This document shows positions 1-10,978 of a DNA stretch of 64,000 nucleotides, one piece after another. The notes under the pieces are model-generated. The model worked only from the letters and a program-made list of their open reading frames with translations, was not told the DNA's origin and ran no database searches. The DNA is taken from contig NW_026645870.1 of assembly GCF_949987535.1 (NCBI RefSeq), positions 609,299 to 673,298 on the forward strand, given 5' to 3'. The position numbers were made by a program, and so were the translations under genes. Source of the stretch: Balaenoptera acutorostrata. Its lineage: Eukaryota > Chordata > Mammalia > Artiodactyla > Balaenopteridae. The first letter of the stretch is position 1. Every line of letters starts with the position of its first letter.

Positions 1-843
1 GTTTTAAGGAACAGGTTAAAAAAATTATCCTAATGTGATTTCTTGATAGTGGGTGTGTTCCTTATCTTCTCTTAGTGTCTAAACTCTTCTCCATGGCTGG
101 ACCCCGAAATAATATTCCTTTACGTGCTAAGGGGTATCTAGAGAGAGGGAGAGGTTTAATACCTACCCTCACCCTAACGTGTACCTTAACCCTAACCCCT
201 ACCCTAACCCTAACGCGTACCCTAATCCTAACCCGTACCCTAAACCGAGCCCTAACCCTAACACGAACCCTAACCCTAACCCTAACCCATATCCTACGCC
301 CTACCCGAACCACTCCCCGAACCCGTACCCTAAGCCATACCCTATCCCTCACCCTCACCCTAACCCTAACCCTAACCCTAAGCTACCCTTGACTGCTTCT
401 GCCTCCAATAGATTCCCTAAGCACTAGTGTTTTAAGAAACATTTTAAAAAGAGAATCATATTGTGATTTCTTGATAATGGGTGTGTTCCTTATCTTCTCC
501 TAGTGTCTAAACTCTTCTCCATGGCTGGACCCCCAAATAATATTCCTTTACGTGCTAAGGGGTATCTAGAGAGTGTGATAGGTTTAATAACTACCCTCAC
601 CCTAACGCGTAACCTAACCCTAACCCCTACCCTAACCCTAATGCGTACCCTAATCCTAACCCGTACCCTAAATCGAGCCCTAACCCTAACACTAACCCTA
701 ACCCTAACCCTAACAGATACCCTACGCCCTACCCGAAACCCTCCCTGAACCCGTACCCTAAGCCGTACCCTAACCCTCACCCTAACCCTAACCCTAACCC
801 TAAGCTACCCTTGACTGCTTCTGCCTCCAATAGATTTCCTAAG

Positions 844-871
844 CACTAGTGTTTTAAGGAACAGGTTAAAA
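844..871. repeat. Unit-junction palindrome and A/T inverted repeat (example copy)
   Basis: CACTAGTG (844-851) is a perfect 8-bp palindrome at each unit junction. It is followed at once by TTTTAA (852-857), eight bases, and TTAAAA (866-871), which could form a weak hairpin with a six-pair stem. Both recur in almost every unit; the palindrome is broken near 51475 and 62770. In units with the alternative GAAACAG spacer the inverted repeat is kept. A role in recombination or nucleosome phasing would be speculation. Confidence 0.7.
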
Positions 872-1014
872 AGAGAATCCTAATGTGATTTCTTGATAAT
901 GGGTGTGTTCCTTATCTTCTCCTAGTGTCTAAACTCTTCTCCATGGATGGACCCCCAAATAATATTCCTATACGTGCTAAGGGGTATCTAGAGAGTGGGA
1001 TAGGTTTAATAAGT
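851..1014 (+). repeat. Non-telomeric 5' part of the unit, about 164 bp
   Basis: This is the most conserved part of every unit. In order it holds an A/T-rich inverted repeat (TTTTAA, 8 bases, TTAAAA), the stretch GATTTCTTGATAATGGGTG, a pyrimidine-rich run TTCCTTATCTTCTCCTAG, GTGTCTAAAC, CCATGGCTGGACCCCC, AAATAATATTCC, GTGCTAAGGGGTATCTAGAG and GGTTTAATA leading into the hexamers. I recognise no known element, promoter or RNA gene in it. I see no CENP-B box (the TTCG...CGGG pattern). Differences here, such as CTTTACG, CTTTTCG or CTATACG and AATAATATT or AATAAAATT, mark the unit classes. Confidence 0.9.
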
Positions 1015-1226
1015 ACCCTCACCCTAATGCGTACCCTAACCCTAACACCTACCCTAACCCTAACGCGTACCCTAATCCTAAACCGTACCCTAAACCGAGC
1101 CCTAACGCTAACACTAGCCGTAACCCTAACCCTAACCCATACCCTACGCCCTACCCGAACCCCTCCCCGAACCCGTACCCTAAGCCGTACCCTATCCCTC
1201 ACCCTAACCCTAACCCTAACCCTAAG
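1015..1226 (+). repeat. Degenerate telomere-like tract, 35 hexamers in register (C-rich strand on +)
   Basis: The tract divides exactly into 35 hexamers plus AG. The commonest hexamer is ACCCTA, the C-rich strand of the TTAGGG telomere repeat. Variant hexamers sit at fixed slots in nearly every unit: ACGCGT or ATGCGT at 3, ACCCCT or ACACCT at 6, ACGCGT or ATGCGT at 9, ATCCTA at 11, ACCCGT or AACCGT at 12, AACCGA at 14, GCCCTA at 15, ACCCAT at 21, CGCCCT at 23, ACCCGA at 24, ACCCCT at 25, CCCCGA or CCCTGA at 26, ACCCGT at 27 and AGCCGT or AGCCAT at 29. Slots 32-35 are usually four perfect ACCCTA. The minus strand carries runs of four or more GGG blocks, enough for G-quadruplexes. Binding by telomere proteins is inference. 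Confidence 0.93.
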
Positions 1227-1272
1227 CTACCCTTGACTGCTTCTGCCTCCAATAGATTTCCTAAGCACTAGT
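1227..1272 (+). repeat. Non-telomeric 3' part of the unit, about 46 bp
   Basis: This short linker follows the hexamers in every unit: CTACCCTTGACTGC, TTCTGCCTCCAATAGATT, then CCTAAGCACTAGT. It ends in the palindrome CACTAGTG shared with the next unit. Common variants are GATTCC or GATTTC. Rarer ones are CTACCGTTGAC (near 52280 and 57340) and CACTACTG (near 51475), which removes the SpeI site. No function is recognised. Confidence 0.9.
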
Positions 1273-4200
1273 GTTTTAAGAAACACTTTAAAAAGAGAAT
1301 CATATTGTGATTTCTTGATAATGGGTGTGTTCCTTATCTTCTCTTAGTGTCTAAACTATTCTCCATGGCTGGACCCCCAAATAATATTCCTTTACGTGCT
1401 AAGGGTTATCTAGAGAGAGGGAGAGGTTTAATACCTACCCTCACCCTAACGTGTACCTTAACCCTAACCCCTACCCTAACCCTAACGCGTAACCTAATCC
1501 TAACCCGTACCCTAAACCGAGCCCTAACCCTAACACGAACCCTAACCCTAACCCTAACCCATACCCTATGCCCTACCCGAACCCCTCCCCGAACCCGTAC
1601 CCTAAGCCATACCCTAACCCTCACCCTAACCCTAACCCTAACCCTAAGCTACCCTTGACTGCTTCTGCCTCCAATAGATTCCCTAAGCACTAGTGTTTTA
1701 AGGAACAGGTTAAAAAGAGAATCCTAATGTGATTTCTTGATAATGGGTGTGTTCCTTATCTTCTCCTAGTGTCTAAACTCTTCTCCATGGCTGGACCCCC
1801 AAATAATATTCCTTTTCGTGCTAAGGGGTATCTAGAGAGTGGGATAGGTTTAATAAGTACCCTCACCCTAATGCGTACCCTAATCCTAACACCTACCCTA
1901 ACCCTAACGCGTACCCTAATCCTAAACCGTACCCTAAACCGAGCCCTAACGCTAACACTAGCCCTAACCCTAACCCTAACCCATACCCTACGCCCTACCC
2001 GAACCCCTCCCCGAACCCGTACCCTAAGCCGTACCCTATCCCTCACCCTAACCCTAACCCTAACCCTAAGCTACCCTTGAATGCTTCTGCCTCCAATAGA
2101 TTCCCTAAGCACTAGTGTTTTAAGGAACAGGTTAAAAAGAGAATCCTAATGTGATTTCTTGATAATGGGTGTGTTCCTTATCTTCTCCTAGTGTCTAAAC
2201 TCTTCTCCATGGCTGGACCCCCAAATAATATTCCTTTTCGTGCTAAGGGGTATCTAGAGAGTGGGATAGGTTTAATAACTAACCTCACCCTATCGCGTAC
2301 CCTAACCCTAACCCCTACCCTAACCCTAACGCGTACCCTAATCCTAACCCGTACCCTAAACCGAGCCCTAACCCTAACACGAACCCTAACCCTAACCCTA
2401 ACCCATACCCTACGCCCTACCCGAACCCCTCCCTGAACCCGTACCCTAAGCCGTACCCTAACCCTCACCCTAACCCTAACCCTAACCCTAAGCTACCCTT
2501 GACTGCTTCTGCCTCCAATAGATTTCCTAAGCACTAGTGTTTTAAGGAACAGGTTAAAAAGAGAATCCTAATGTGATTTCTTGATAATGGGTGTGTTCCT
2601 TATCTTCTCCTAGTGTCTAAACTCTTCTCCATGGCTGGACCCCCAAATAATATTCCTTTTCGTGCTAAGGGGTATCTAGAGAGTGGTATAGGTTTAATAA
2701 GTACCCTCACCCTAATGCGTACCCTAATCCTAACTCCTACCCTAACCCTAACGCGTACCCTAATCCTAAACCGTACCCTAAACCGAGCCCTAACGCTAAC
2801 ACTAGCCCTAACCCTAACCCTAACCCATACCCTACGCCCTACCCAAACCCCTCCCCGAACCCGTACCCTAAGCCGTACCCTATCCCTCACCCTAACCCTA
2901 ACCCTAACCCTAAGCTACCCTTGACTGCTTCTGCCTCCAATAGATTTCCTAAGCACTAGTGTTTTAAGGAACAGGTTAAAAAGAGAATCCTAATGTGATT
3001 TCTTGATAATGGGTGTGTTCCTTATCTTCTCCTAGTGTCTAAACTCTTCTCCATGGCTGGACCCCCAAATAATATTCCTTTACGTGCTAAGGGGTATCTA
3101 GAGAGAGGGAGAGGTTTAATACCTACCCTCACCCTAACGCATACCTTAACCCTAACCCCTACCCTAACCCTAACGCGTACCCTAATCCTAACCCGTACCC
3201 TAAACCGAGCCCTAACCCTAACACGAACCCTAACCCTAACCCTAACCCATACACTACGCCCTACCCGAACCCCTCCCCGAACCCGTACCCTAAGCCATAC
3301 CCTAACCCTCACACTAAACCTAACCCTAACCCTAAGCTACCCTTGACTGCTTCTGCCTCCAATAGATTCCCTAAGCACTAGTGTTTTAAGGAACAGGTTA
3401 AAAAGATTATCCTAATGTGATTTCTTGATAGTGGGTGTGTTCCTTATCTTCTCTTAGTGTCTAAACTCTTCTCCATGGCTGGACCCCCAAATAATATTCC
3501 TTTACGTGCTAAGGGGTATCTAGAGAGAGGGAGAGGTTTAATACCTACCCTCACCCTAACGTGTACCTTAACCCTAACCCCTACCCTAACCCTAACGCGT
3601 ACCCTAATCCTAACCCGTACCCAAAACCGAGCCCTAACCCTAACACGAACCCTAACCCTAACCCTAACCCATACCCTACGCCCTACCCGAACCCCTCCCT
3701 GAACCCGTACCCTAAGCCGTACCCTAACCCTCACCCTAACCCTAACCCTAACCCTAAGCTACCCTTGACTGCTTCTGCCTCCAATAGATTTCCTAAGCAC
3801 TAGTGTTTTAAGGAACAGGTTAAAAAGAGAATCCTAATGTGATTTCTTGATAATGGGTGTGTTCCTTATCTTCTCCTAGTGTCTAAACTCTTCTCCATGG
3901 CTGGACCCCCAAATAATATTCCTTTACGTGCTAAGGGGTATCTAGAGAGTGGGATAGGTTTAATAACTACCCTCACCCTAACGCGTACCCTAACCCTAAC
4001 CCCTACCCTAACCCTAATGCGTACCCTAATCCTAACCCGTACCCTAAACCGAGCCCTAACCCTAACACTAACCCTAACCCTAACCCTAACCGATACCCTA
4101 CGCCCTACCCGAAACCCTCCCTGAACCCGTACCCTAAGCCGTACCCTAACCCTCACCCTAACCCTAACCCTAACCCTAAGCTACCCTTGACTGCTTCTGC

Positions 4201-5076
4201 CTCCAATAGATTTCCTAAGCACTAGTGTTTTAAGGAACAGGTTAAAAAGAGAATCCTAATGTGATTTCTTGATAATGGGTGTGTTCCTTATCTTCTCCTA
4301 GTGTCTAAACTCTTCTCCATGGCTGGACCTCCAAATAATATTCCTATACGTGCTAAGGGGTATCTAGAGAGTGGGATAGGTTTAATAAGTACCCTCACCC
4401 TAATGCGTACCCTAACCCTAACACCTACCCTAACCCTAATGCGTACCCTAATCCTAAACCGTACCCTAAACCGAGCCCTAACCCTAACACGAACCCTAAC
4501 CCTAACCCTAACCCATACCCTACGCCCTACCCGAACCACTCACCGAACCCGTACCCTAAGCCATACCCTATCCCTCACCCTAACCCTAACCCTAACCCTA
4601 AGCTACCCTTGACTGCTTCTGCCTCCAATAGATTTCCTAAGCACTAGTGTTTTAAGAAACAGTTTAAAAAGAGAATCATATTGTGATTTCTTGATAATGG
4701 GTGTGTTCCTTATCTTCTCCTAGTGTCTAAACTCTTCTCCATGGCTGGACCCCCAAATAATATTCCTTTACGTGCTAAGGGGTATCTAGAGAGAGGGAGA
4801 GGTTTAATAACTAACCTCACCCTATCGCGTACCCTAACCCTAACCCCTATCCTAACACTAACGCGTACCCTAAGCCTAACCCGTACCCTAAACCGAGCCC
4901 TAACCCTAACACTAAGCCTAACCCTAACCCTAACCCATACCCTACGCCCTACCCGAGCCCCTCCCCGAACCCGTACCCTAAGCCATACCCTAACCCTCAC
5001 CCTAACCCTAACCCTAACCCTAACCCTAAGCTACCCTTGACTGCTTCTGCCTCCAATAGATTTCCTAAGCACTAGT

Positions 5077-5492
5077 GTTTTAAGGAACAGGTTAAAAAGA
5101 GAATCCTAATGTGATTTCTTGATAATGGGTGTGTTCCTTATCTTCTCCTAGTGTCTAAACTCTTCTCCATGGCTGGACCCCCAAATAATATTCCTTTACG
5201 TGCTAAGGGGTATCTAGAGAGAGGGAGAGGTTTAATACCTACCCTCACCCTAACGCGTACTTTAACCCTAACCCCTACCCTAACCCTAACGCGTACCCTA
5301 ATCCTAACCCGTACCCTAAACCGAGCCCTAACCCTAACACGAACCCTAACCCTAACCCATACCCTACGCCCTACCCGAACCCCTCTCCGAACCCGTACCC
5401 TAAGCCATACCCTAACCCTCACACTAAACCTAACCCTAACCCTAAGCTACCCTTGACTGCTTCTGCCTCCAATAGATTCCCTAAGCACTAGT
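5077..5492 (+). repeat. 416-bp F unit, one hexamer short
   Basis: The run of three ACCCTA between ACACGA and ACCCAT is reduced to two. The same shortening is found in the F units starting 46844 and 52746, so these three are copies of one shortened ancestor rather than separate losses. The C unit at 45994 shows the same loss on a different background. Confidence 0.85.
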
Positions 5493-7602
5493 GTTTTAAG
5501 GATCAGGTTAAAAAGATTATCCTAATGTGATTTCTTGATAATGGGTGTGTTCCTTATCTTCTCCTAGTGTCTAAACTCTTCTCCATGGCTGGACCCCCAA
5601 ATAATATTCCTTTTCGTGCTAAGGGGTATCTAGAGAGAGGGAGAGGTTTAATACCTACCCTCACCCTAACGCGTACCCTAACCCTAACCGCTACCCTAAC
5701 CCTAACGCGTACCATAATCCTAACCCGTACCCTAAACCGAGCCCTAACCCTAACACGAACCCTAACCCTAACCCTAACCCATACCCTACGCCCTACCCGA
5801 ACCCCTCCCCGAACCCGTACCCTAAGCCATACCCTAACCCTCACCCTAACCCTAACCCTAACCCTAAGCTACCCTTGACTGCTTCTGCCTCCAATAGATT
5901 CCCTAAGCACTAGTGTTTTAAGGAACAGGTTAAAAAGAGAATCCTAATGTGATTTGTTGATAATGGGTGTGTTCCTTATCTTCTCCTAGTGTCTAAACTC
6001 TTCTCCATGGCTGGACCCCCAAATAATATTCCTTTTCGTGCTAAGGGGTATCTAGAGATTGGGATAGGTTTAATAACTAACCTCACCCTGTCGCGTACCC
6101 TAACCCTAACCACTACCCTAACCCTAATGCGTACCCTAATCCTAACCCGTACCCTAAACCGAGCCCTAACCCTAACACGAACCCTAACCCTAACCCTAAC
6201 CCATACCCTACGCCCTACCCGAAGCCCTCCCTGAACCCGTACCCTAAGCCGTACCGTAACCCTCACCCTAACCCTAACCCTAACCCTAAGCTACCCTTGA
6301 CTGCTTCTGCCTCCAATAGATTTCCTAAGCACTAGTGTTTTAAGGAACAGGTTAAAAAGAGAATCCTAATGTGATTTCTTGATAATGGGTGTGTTCCTTA
6401 TCTTCTCCTAGTGTCTAAACTCTTCTCCATGGCTGGACCCCCAAATAATATTCCTTTACGTGCTAAGGGGTATCTAGAGAGTGGGATAGGTTTAATAACT
6501 ACCCTCACCCTAACGCGTACCCTAACCCTAACCCCTACCCTAACCCTAATGCGTACCCTAATCCTAACCCGTACCCTAAACCGAGCCCTAACCCTAACAC
6601 TAACCCTAACCCTAACCCTAACCGATACCCTACGCCCTACCCGAAACCCTCCCTGAACCCGTACCCTAAGCCGTACCCTAACCCTCAACCTAACCCTAAC
6701 CCTAACCCTAAGCTACCCTTGACTGCTTCTGCCTCCAATAGATTCCCTAAGCACTAGTGTTTTAAGGAACAGGTTAAAAAGAGTATCCTAATGTGATTTC
6801 TTGATAATGGGTGTGTTCCTTATCTTCTCCTAGTGTCTAAACTCTTCTCCATGGCTGGACCCCCAAATAATATTCCTTTTCGTGCTAAGGGGTATCTAGA
6901 GAGTGGGATAGGTTTAATAACTAACCTCACCCTATCGCGTACCCTAACCCTAACCCCTACCCTAACCCTAACGCGTACCCTAATCCTAACCCGTACCCTA
7001 AACCGAGCCCTAACCCTAACACGAACCCTAACCCTAACCCTAACCCATACCCTACGCCCTACCCGAACCCCTCCCTGAACCCGTACCCTAAGCCGTACCC
7101 TAACCCTCACCCTAACCCTAACCCTAACCCTAAGCTACCCTTGACTGCTTCTACCTCCAATAGATTTCCTAAGCACTAGTGTTTTAAGGAACAGGTTAAA
7201 AAGAGAATCCTAATGTGATTTCTTGATAATGGGTGTGTTCCTTATCTTCTCCTAGTGTCTAAACTCTTCTCCATGGCTGGACCCCCAAATAATATTCCTT
7301 TTCGTGCTAAGGGGTATCTAGAGAGTGGGATAGGTTTAATCAGTACCCTCACCCTAATGCGTACCCTAATCCTAACACCTACCCTAACCCTAACGCGTAC
7401 CCTAATCCTAAACCGTACCCTAAACCGAGCCCTAACGCTAACACTAGCCCTAACCCTAACCCTAACCCATACCCTACGCCCTACCCGAACCCCTCCCCGA
7501 ACCCGTACCCTAAGCCGTACCCTATCCCTCACCCTAAACCTAACCCTAACCCTAAGCTACCCTTGACTGCTTCTGCCTCCAATAGATTTCCTAAGCACTA
7601 GT

Positions 7603-10600
7603 GTTTTAAGAAACAGTTTAAAAAGAGAATCATATTGTGATTTCTTGATAATGGGTGTGTTCCTTATCTTCTCCTAGTGTCTAAACACTTCTCCATGGCT
7701 GGACCCCCAAATAATATTCCTTTACGTGCTAAGGGTTATCTAGAGAGAGGGAGAGGTTTAATAACTAACCTCACCCTATCGCGTACCCTAACCCTAACCC
7801 CTATCCTAACACTAACGCGTACCCTAAGCCTAACCCGTACCCTAAACCGAGCCCTAACCCTAACACTAAGCCTAACCCTAACCCTAACCCATACCCTACG
7901 CCCTACCCGAGCCCCTCCCCGAACCCGTACCCTAAGCCATACCCTAACCCTCACCCTAACCCTAACCCTAACCCTAAGCTACCCTTGACTGCTTCTGCCT
8001 CCAATAGATTTCCTAAGCACTAGTGTTTTAAGGAACAGGTTAAAAAGAGAATCCTAATGTGATTTCTTGATAATGGGTGTGTTCCTTATCTTCTCCTAGT
8101 GTCTAAACTCTTCTCCATGGCTGGACCCACAAATAATATTCCTTTACGTGCTAAGGGGTATCTAGAGAGAGGGAGAGGTTTAATACCTACCCTCACCCTA
8201 ACGCGTACTTTAACCCTAACCCCTACCCTAACCCTAACGCGTACCCTAATCCTAACCCGTACCCTAAACCGAGCCCTAACCCTAACACGAACCCTAACCC
8301 TAACCCTAACCCATACCCTACGCCCTACCCGAACCCCTCCCGGAACCCGTACCCTAAGCCGTACCCTAACCCTCACCCTAACCCTAACCCTAACCCTAAG
8401 CTACCCTTGACTGCTTCTGCCTCCAATAGATTTCCTAAGCACTAGTGTTTTAAGGAACAGGTTAAAAAGAGAATCCTAATGTGATTTCTTGATAATGGGT
8501 GTGTTCCTTATCTTCTCCTAGTGTCTAAACTCTTCTCCATGGCTGGACCCCCAAATAATATTCCTTTTCGTGCTAAGGGGTATCTAGAGAGTGGGATAGG
8601 TTTAATAAGTACCCTCACCCTAATGCGTACCCTAACCCTAACCCCTACCCTAACCCTAACGCGTACCCTAATCCTAACCCGTACCCTAAACCGAGCCCTA
8701 ACCCTAACACGAACCCTAACCCTAACCCTAACCCATACCCTACGCCCTACCCGAACCCCTCCCTGAACCCGTACCCTAAGCCGTACCCTAACCCTCACCC
8801 TAACCCTAACCCTAACCCTAAGCTACCCTTGACTGCTTCTGCCTCCAATAGATTTCCTAAGCACTAGTGTTTTAAGGAACAGGTTAAAAAGAGAATCCTA
8901 ATGTGATTTCTTGATAATGGGTGTGTTCCTTATCTTCTCCTAGTGTCTAAACTCTTCTCCATGGCTGGACCACCAAATAATATTCCTTTTCGTGCTAAGG
9001 GGTATCTAGAGAGTGGGATAGGTTTAATAAGTACCCTCACCCTAATGCGTACCCTAATCCTAACACCTACCCTAACCCTAACGCGTACCCTAATCCTAAA
9101 CCGTACCCTAAACCGAGCCCTAACGCTAACACTAGCCCTAACCCTAACCCTAACCCATACCCTACGCCCTACCCGAACCCCTCCCTGAACCCGTACCCTA
9201 AGCCGTACCCTAACCCTCACCCTAACCCTAACCCTAATCCTAAGCTACCCTTGACTGCTTCTGCCTCCAATAGATTTCCTAAGCACTAGTGTTTTAAGGA
9301 ACAGGTTAAAAAGAGAATCCTAATGTGATTTCTTGATAATGGGTGTGTTCCTTATCTTCTCCTAGTGTCTAAACTCTTCTCCATGGCTGGACCCCCAAAT
9401 AATATTCCTTTTCGTGCTAAGGGGTATCTAGAGAGTGGGATAGGTTTAATAAGTACCCTCACCCTAATGCGTACCCTAATCCTAACACCTACCCTAACCC
9501 TAACGCGTACCCTAATCCTAAACCGTACCCTAAACCGAGCCCTAACGCTAACACTAGCCCTAACCCTAACCCTAACCCATACCCTACGCCCTACCCGAAC
9601 CCCTCCCCGAATCCGTACCCTAAGCCGTACCCTATCCCTCACCCTAACCCTAACCCTAACCCTAAGCTACCCTTGACTGCTTCTGCCTCCAATAGATTTC
9701 CTAAGCACTAGTGTTTTATGGAACAGGTTAAAAAGAGAATCCTAATGTGATTTCTTGATAATGGGTGTGTTCCTTATCTTCTCCTAGTGTCTAAACTCTT
9801 CTCCATGGCTGGACCCCCAAATAATATTCCTTTTCGTGCTAAGGGGTATCTAGAGAGTGGGATAGGTTTAATAAGTACCCTCACCCTAATGCGTACCCTA
9901 ATCCTAACACCTACCCTAACCCTAACGCGTACCCTAATCCTAAACCGTACCCTAAACCGAGCCCTAACGCTAACACTAGCCCTAACCCTAACACTAACCC
10001 ATACACTACGCCCTACCCGAACCCCTCCCCGAACCCGTACCCTAAGCCGTACCCTATCCCTCACCCTAACCCTAACCCTAACCCTAAGCTACCCTTGACT
10101 GCTTCTGCCTCCAATAGATTCCCTAAGCACTAGTGTTTTAAGGAACAGGTTAAAAAGAGAATCCTAATGTGATTTCTTGATAATGGGTGTGTTCCTTATC
10201 TTCTCCTAGTGTCTAAACTCTTCTCCATGGCTGGACCCCCAAATAATATTCCTTTTCGTGCTAAGGGGTATCTAGAGAGTGGGATAGGTTTAATAACTAA
10301 CCTCACCCTATCGCGTACCCTAACCCTAACCCCTACCCTAACCCTAACGCGTACCATAATCCTAACCCGTACCCTAAACCGAGCCCTAACCCTAACACGA
10401 ACCCTAACCCTAACCCTAACCCATACCCTACGCCCTACCCGAACCCCTCCCTGAACCCGTACCCTAAGCCGTACCCTAACCCTCACCCTAACCCTAACCC
10501 TAACCCTAAGCTACCCTTGACTGCTTCTGCCTCCAATAGATTTCCTAAGCACTAGTGTTTTAAGGAACAGGTTAAAAAGAGAATCCTAATGTGATTTCTT

Positions 10601-10978
10601 GATAATGGGTGTGTTCCTTATCTTCTCCTAGTGTCTAAACTCTTCTCCATGGCTGGACCCACAAATAATATTCCTTTTCGTGCTAAGGGGTATCTAGAGA
10701 GTGGGATAGGTTTAATAAGTACCCTCACCCTAATGCGTACCCTAATCCTAACACCTACCCTAACCCTAACGCGTACCCTAATCCTAAACCGTACCCTAAA
10801 CCGAGCCCTAAAGCTAACACTAGCCCTAACCCTAACCCTAACCCATACCCTACGCCCTACCCGAACCCCTCCCCGAACCCGTACCCTAAGCCGTACCCTA
10901 TCCCTCACCCTAACCCTAACCCTAACCCTAAGCTACCCTTGACTGCTTCTGCCTCCAATAGATTTCCTAAGCACTAGT
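7603..10978 (+). repeat. Array block of 8 units (GJKDDDED)
   Basis: First appearance of the run G-J-K-D-D-D-E-D that is copied through the core. The G unit has CTAAACACTTC in place of CTAAACTCTTC. The J unit has GACCCACAAAT and CCTCCCGGAACC. One D copy (start 9291) has CCGAATCCG, and the last D (start 10557) has CCCTAAAGCTAACAC. The E copy (start 10135) has CGTACCATAATCC. These markers recur together downstream, so the copies share a recent origin. Confidence 0.8.

Larger units (their letters stand above)
851..1272 (+). repeat. Reference unit of the satellite (third copy, class C)
   Basis: This copy is used here to define unit coordinates 1-422. Positions 1-164 are the non-telomeric 5' part, 165-376 the hexamer tract, and 377-422 the non-telomeric 3' part. 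The boundary is an arbitrary choice within the 8-bp palindrome CACTAGTG, which spans the junction of adjacent copies. Most copies keep one CCATGG (NcoI), one TCTAGA (XbaI) and one ACTAGT (SpeI) site, so each enzyme should give a 422-bp ladder. The unit length is not a multiple of three (422 = 3 x 140 + 2), so no reading frame can run through consecutive copies in phase. Confidence 0.95.
1..7602 (+). repeat. Left flank of the array: 18 mixed units (ABCADEDFABCGFHEBED)
   Basis: This stretch uses classes A, F and H, which do not occur between 7603 and 44726. Neighbouring copies are of different classes, and few multi-unit blocks repeat within the stretch. Unit lengths include 428 (starts 1 and 4649) and 416 (start 5077), each a gain or loss of one hexamer. 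Its class order from 2961 to 6758 returns at 44727-48525. I read it as an older, less homogenised part of the array. The zone boundaries are my judgement from marker differences, not a computed divergence. Confidence 0.75.

Noticed and set aside
75..392. Open reading frame starting GTG with repeating Thr-Leu, present in every unit (81-105 residues)
   Set aside because: It is the reading of ACC CTA hexamers in a frame without stops. A six-base repeat keeps a frame open by chance. It is mirrored by open frames on the other strand, the unit length is not a multiple of three, and sequence changes do not favour silent positions.
179..427. Pro-Asn repeat frame, resembling a low-complexity surface protein
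   Set aside because: It is the AAC CCT frame of the same hexamers. It is open only in a few units, where a start codon happens to arise (179, 3561, 61780).
1..430. True chromosome end at the left edge
   Set aside because: The window starts within a normal unit, with no run of perfect CCCTAA. The tract variants are those of internal units.
852..871. Rho-independent terminator (A/T stem followed by A-rich run)
   Set aside because: The stem is only six A/T pairs with no G/C, there is no T-run in the right place on either strand, and the context is eukaryotic satellite DNA.
851..1014. Retroelement, tRNA-derived SINE or rDNA spacer in the non-telomeric part
   Set aside because: I see no box A or box B motifs, poly-A tail, target-site duplications, long terminal repeats or ribosomal sequence.
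912..1202. Minus-strand open frame with Arg-Val repeats, resembling an arginine-rich basic protein
   Set aside because: It is the translation of TTAGGG-type hexamers in one frame. Amino-acid changes simply follow the DNA variants of each class, and its end in the 5' part is not conserved as a protein would be.
851..1272. Centromeric satellite with a CENP-B box
   Set aside because: No match to the TTCG...CGGG pattern in any class. A centromeric role is not excluded but has no support in the sequence.
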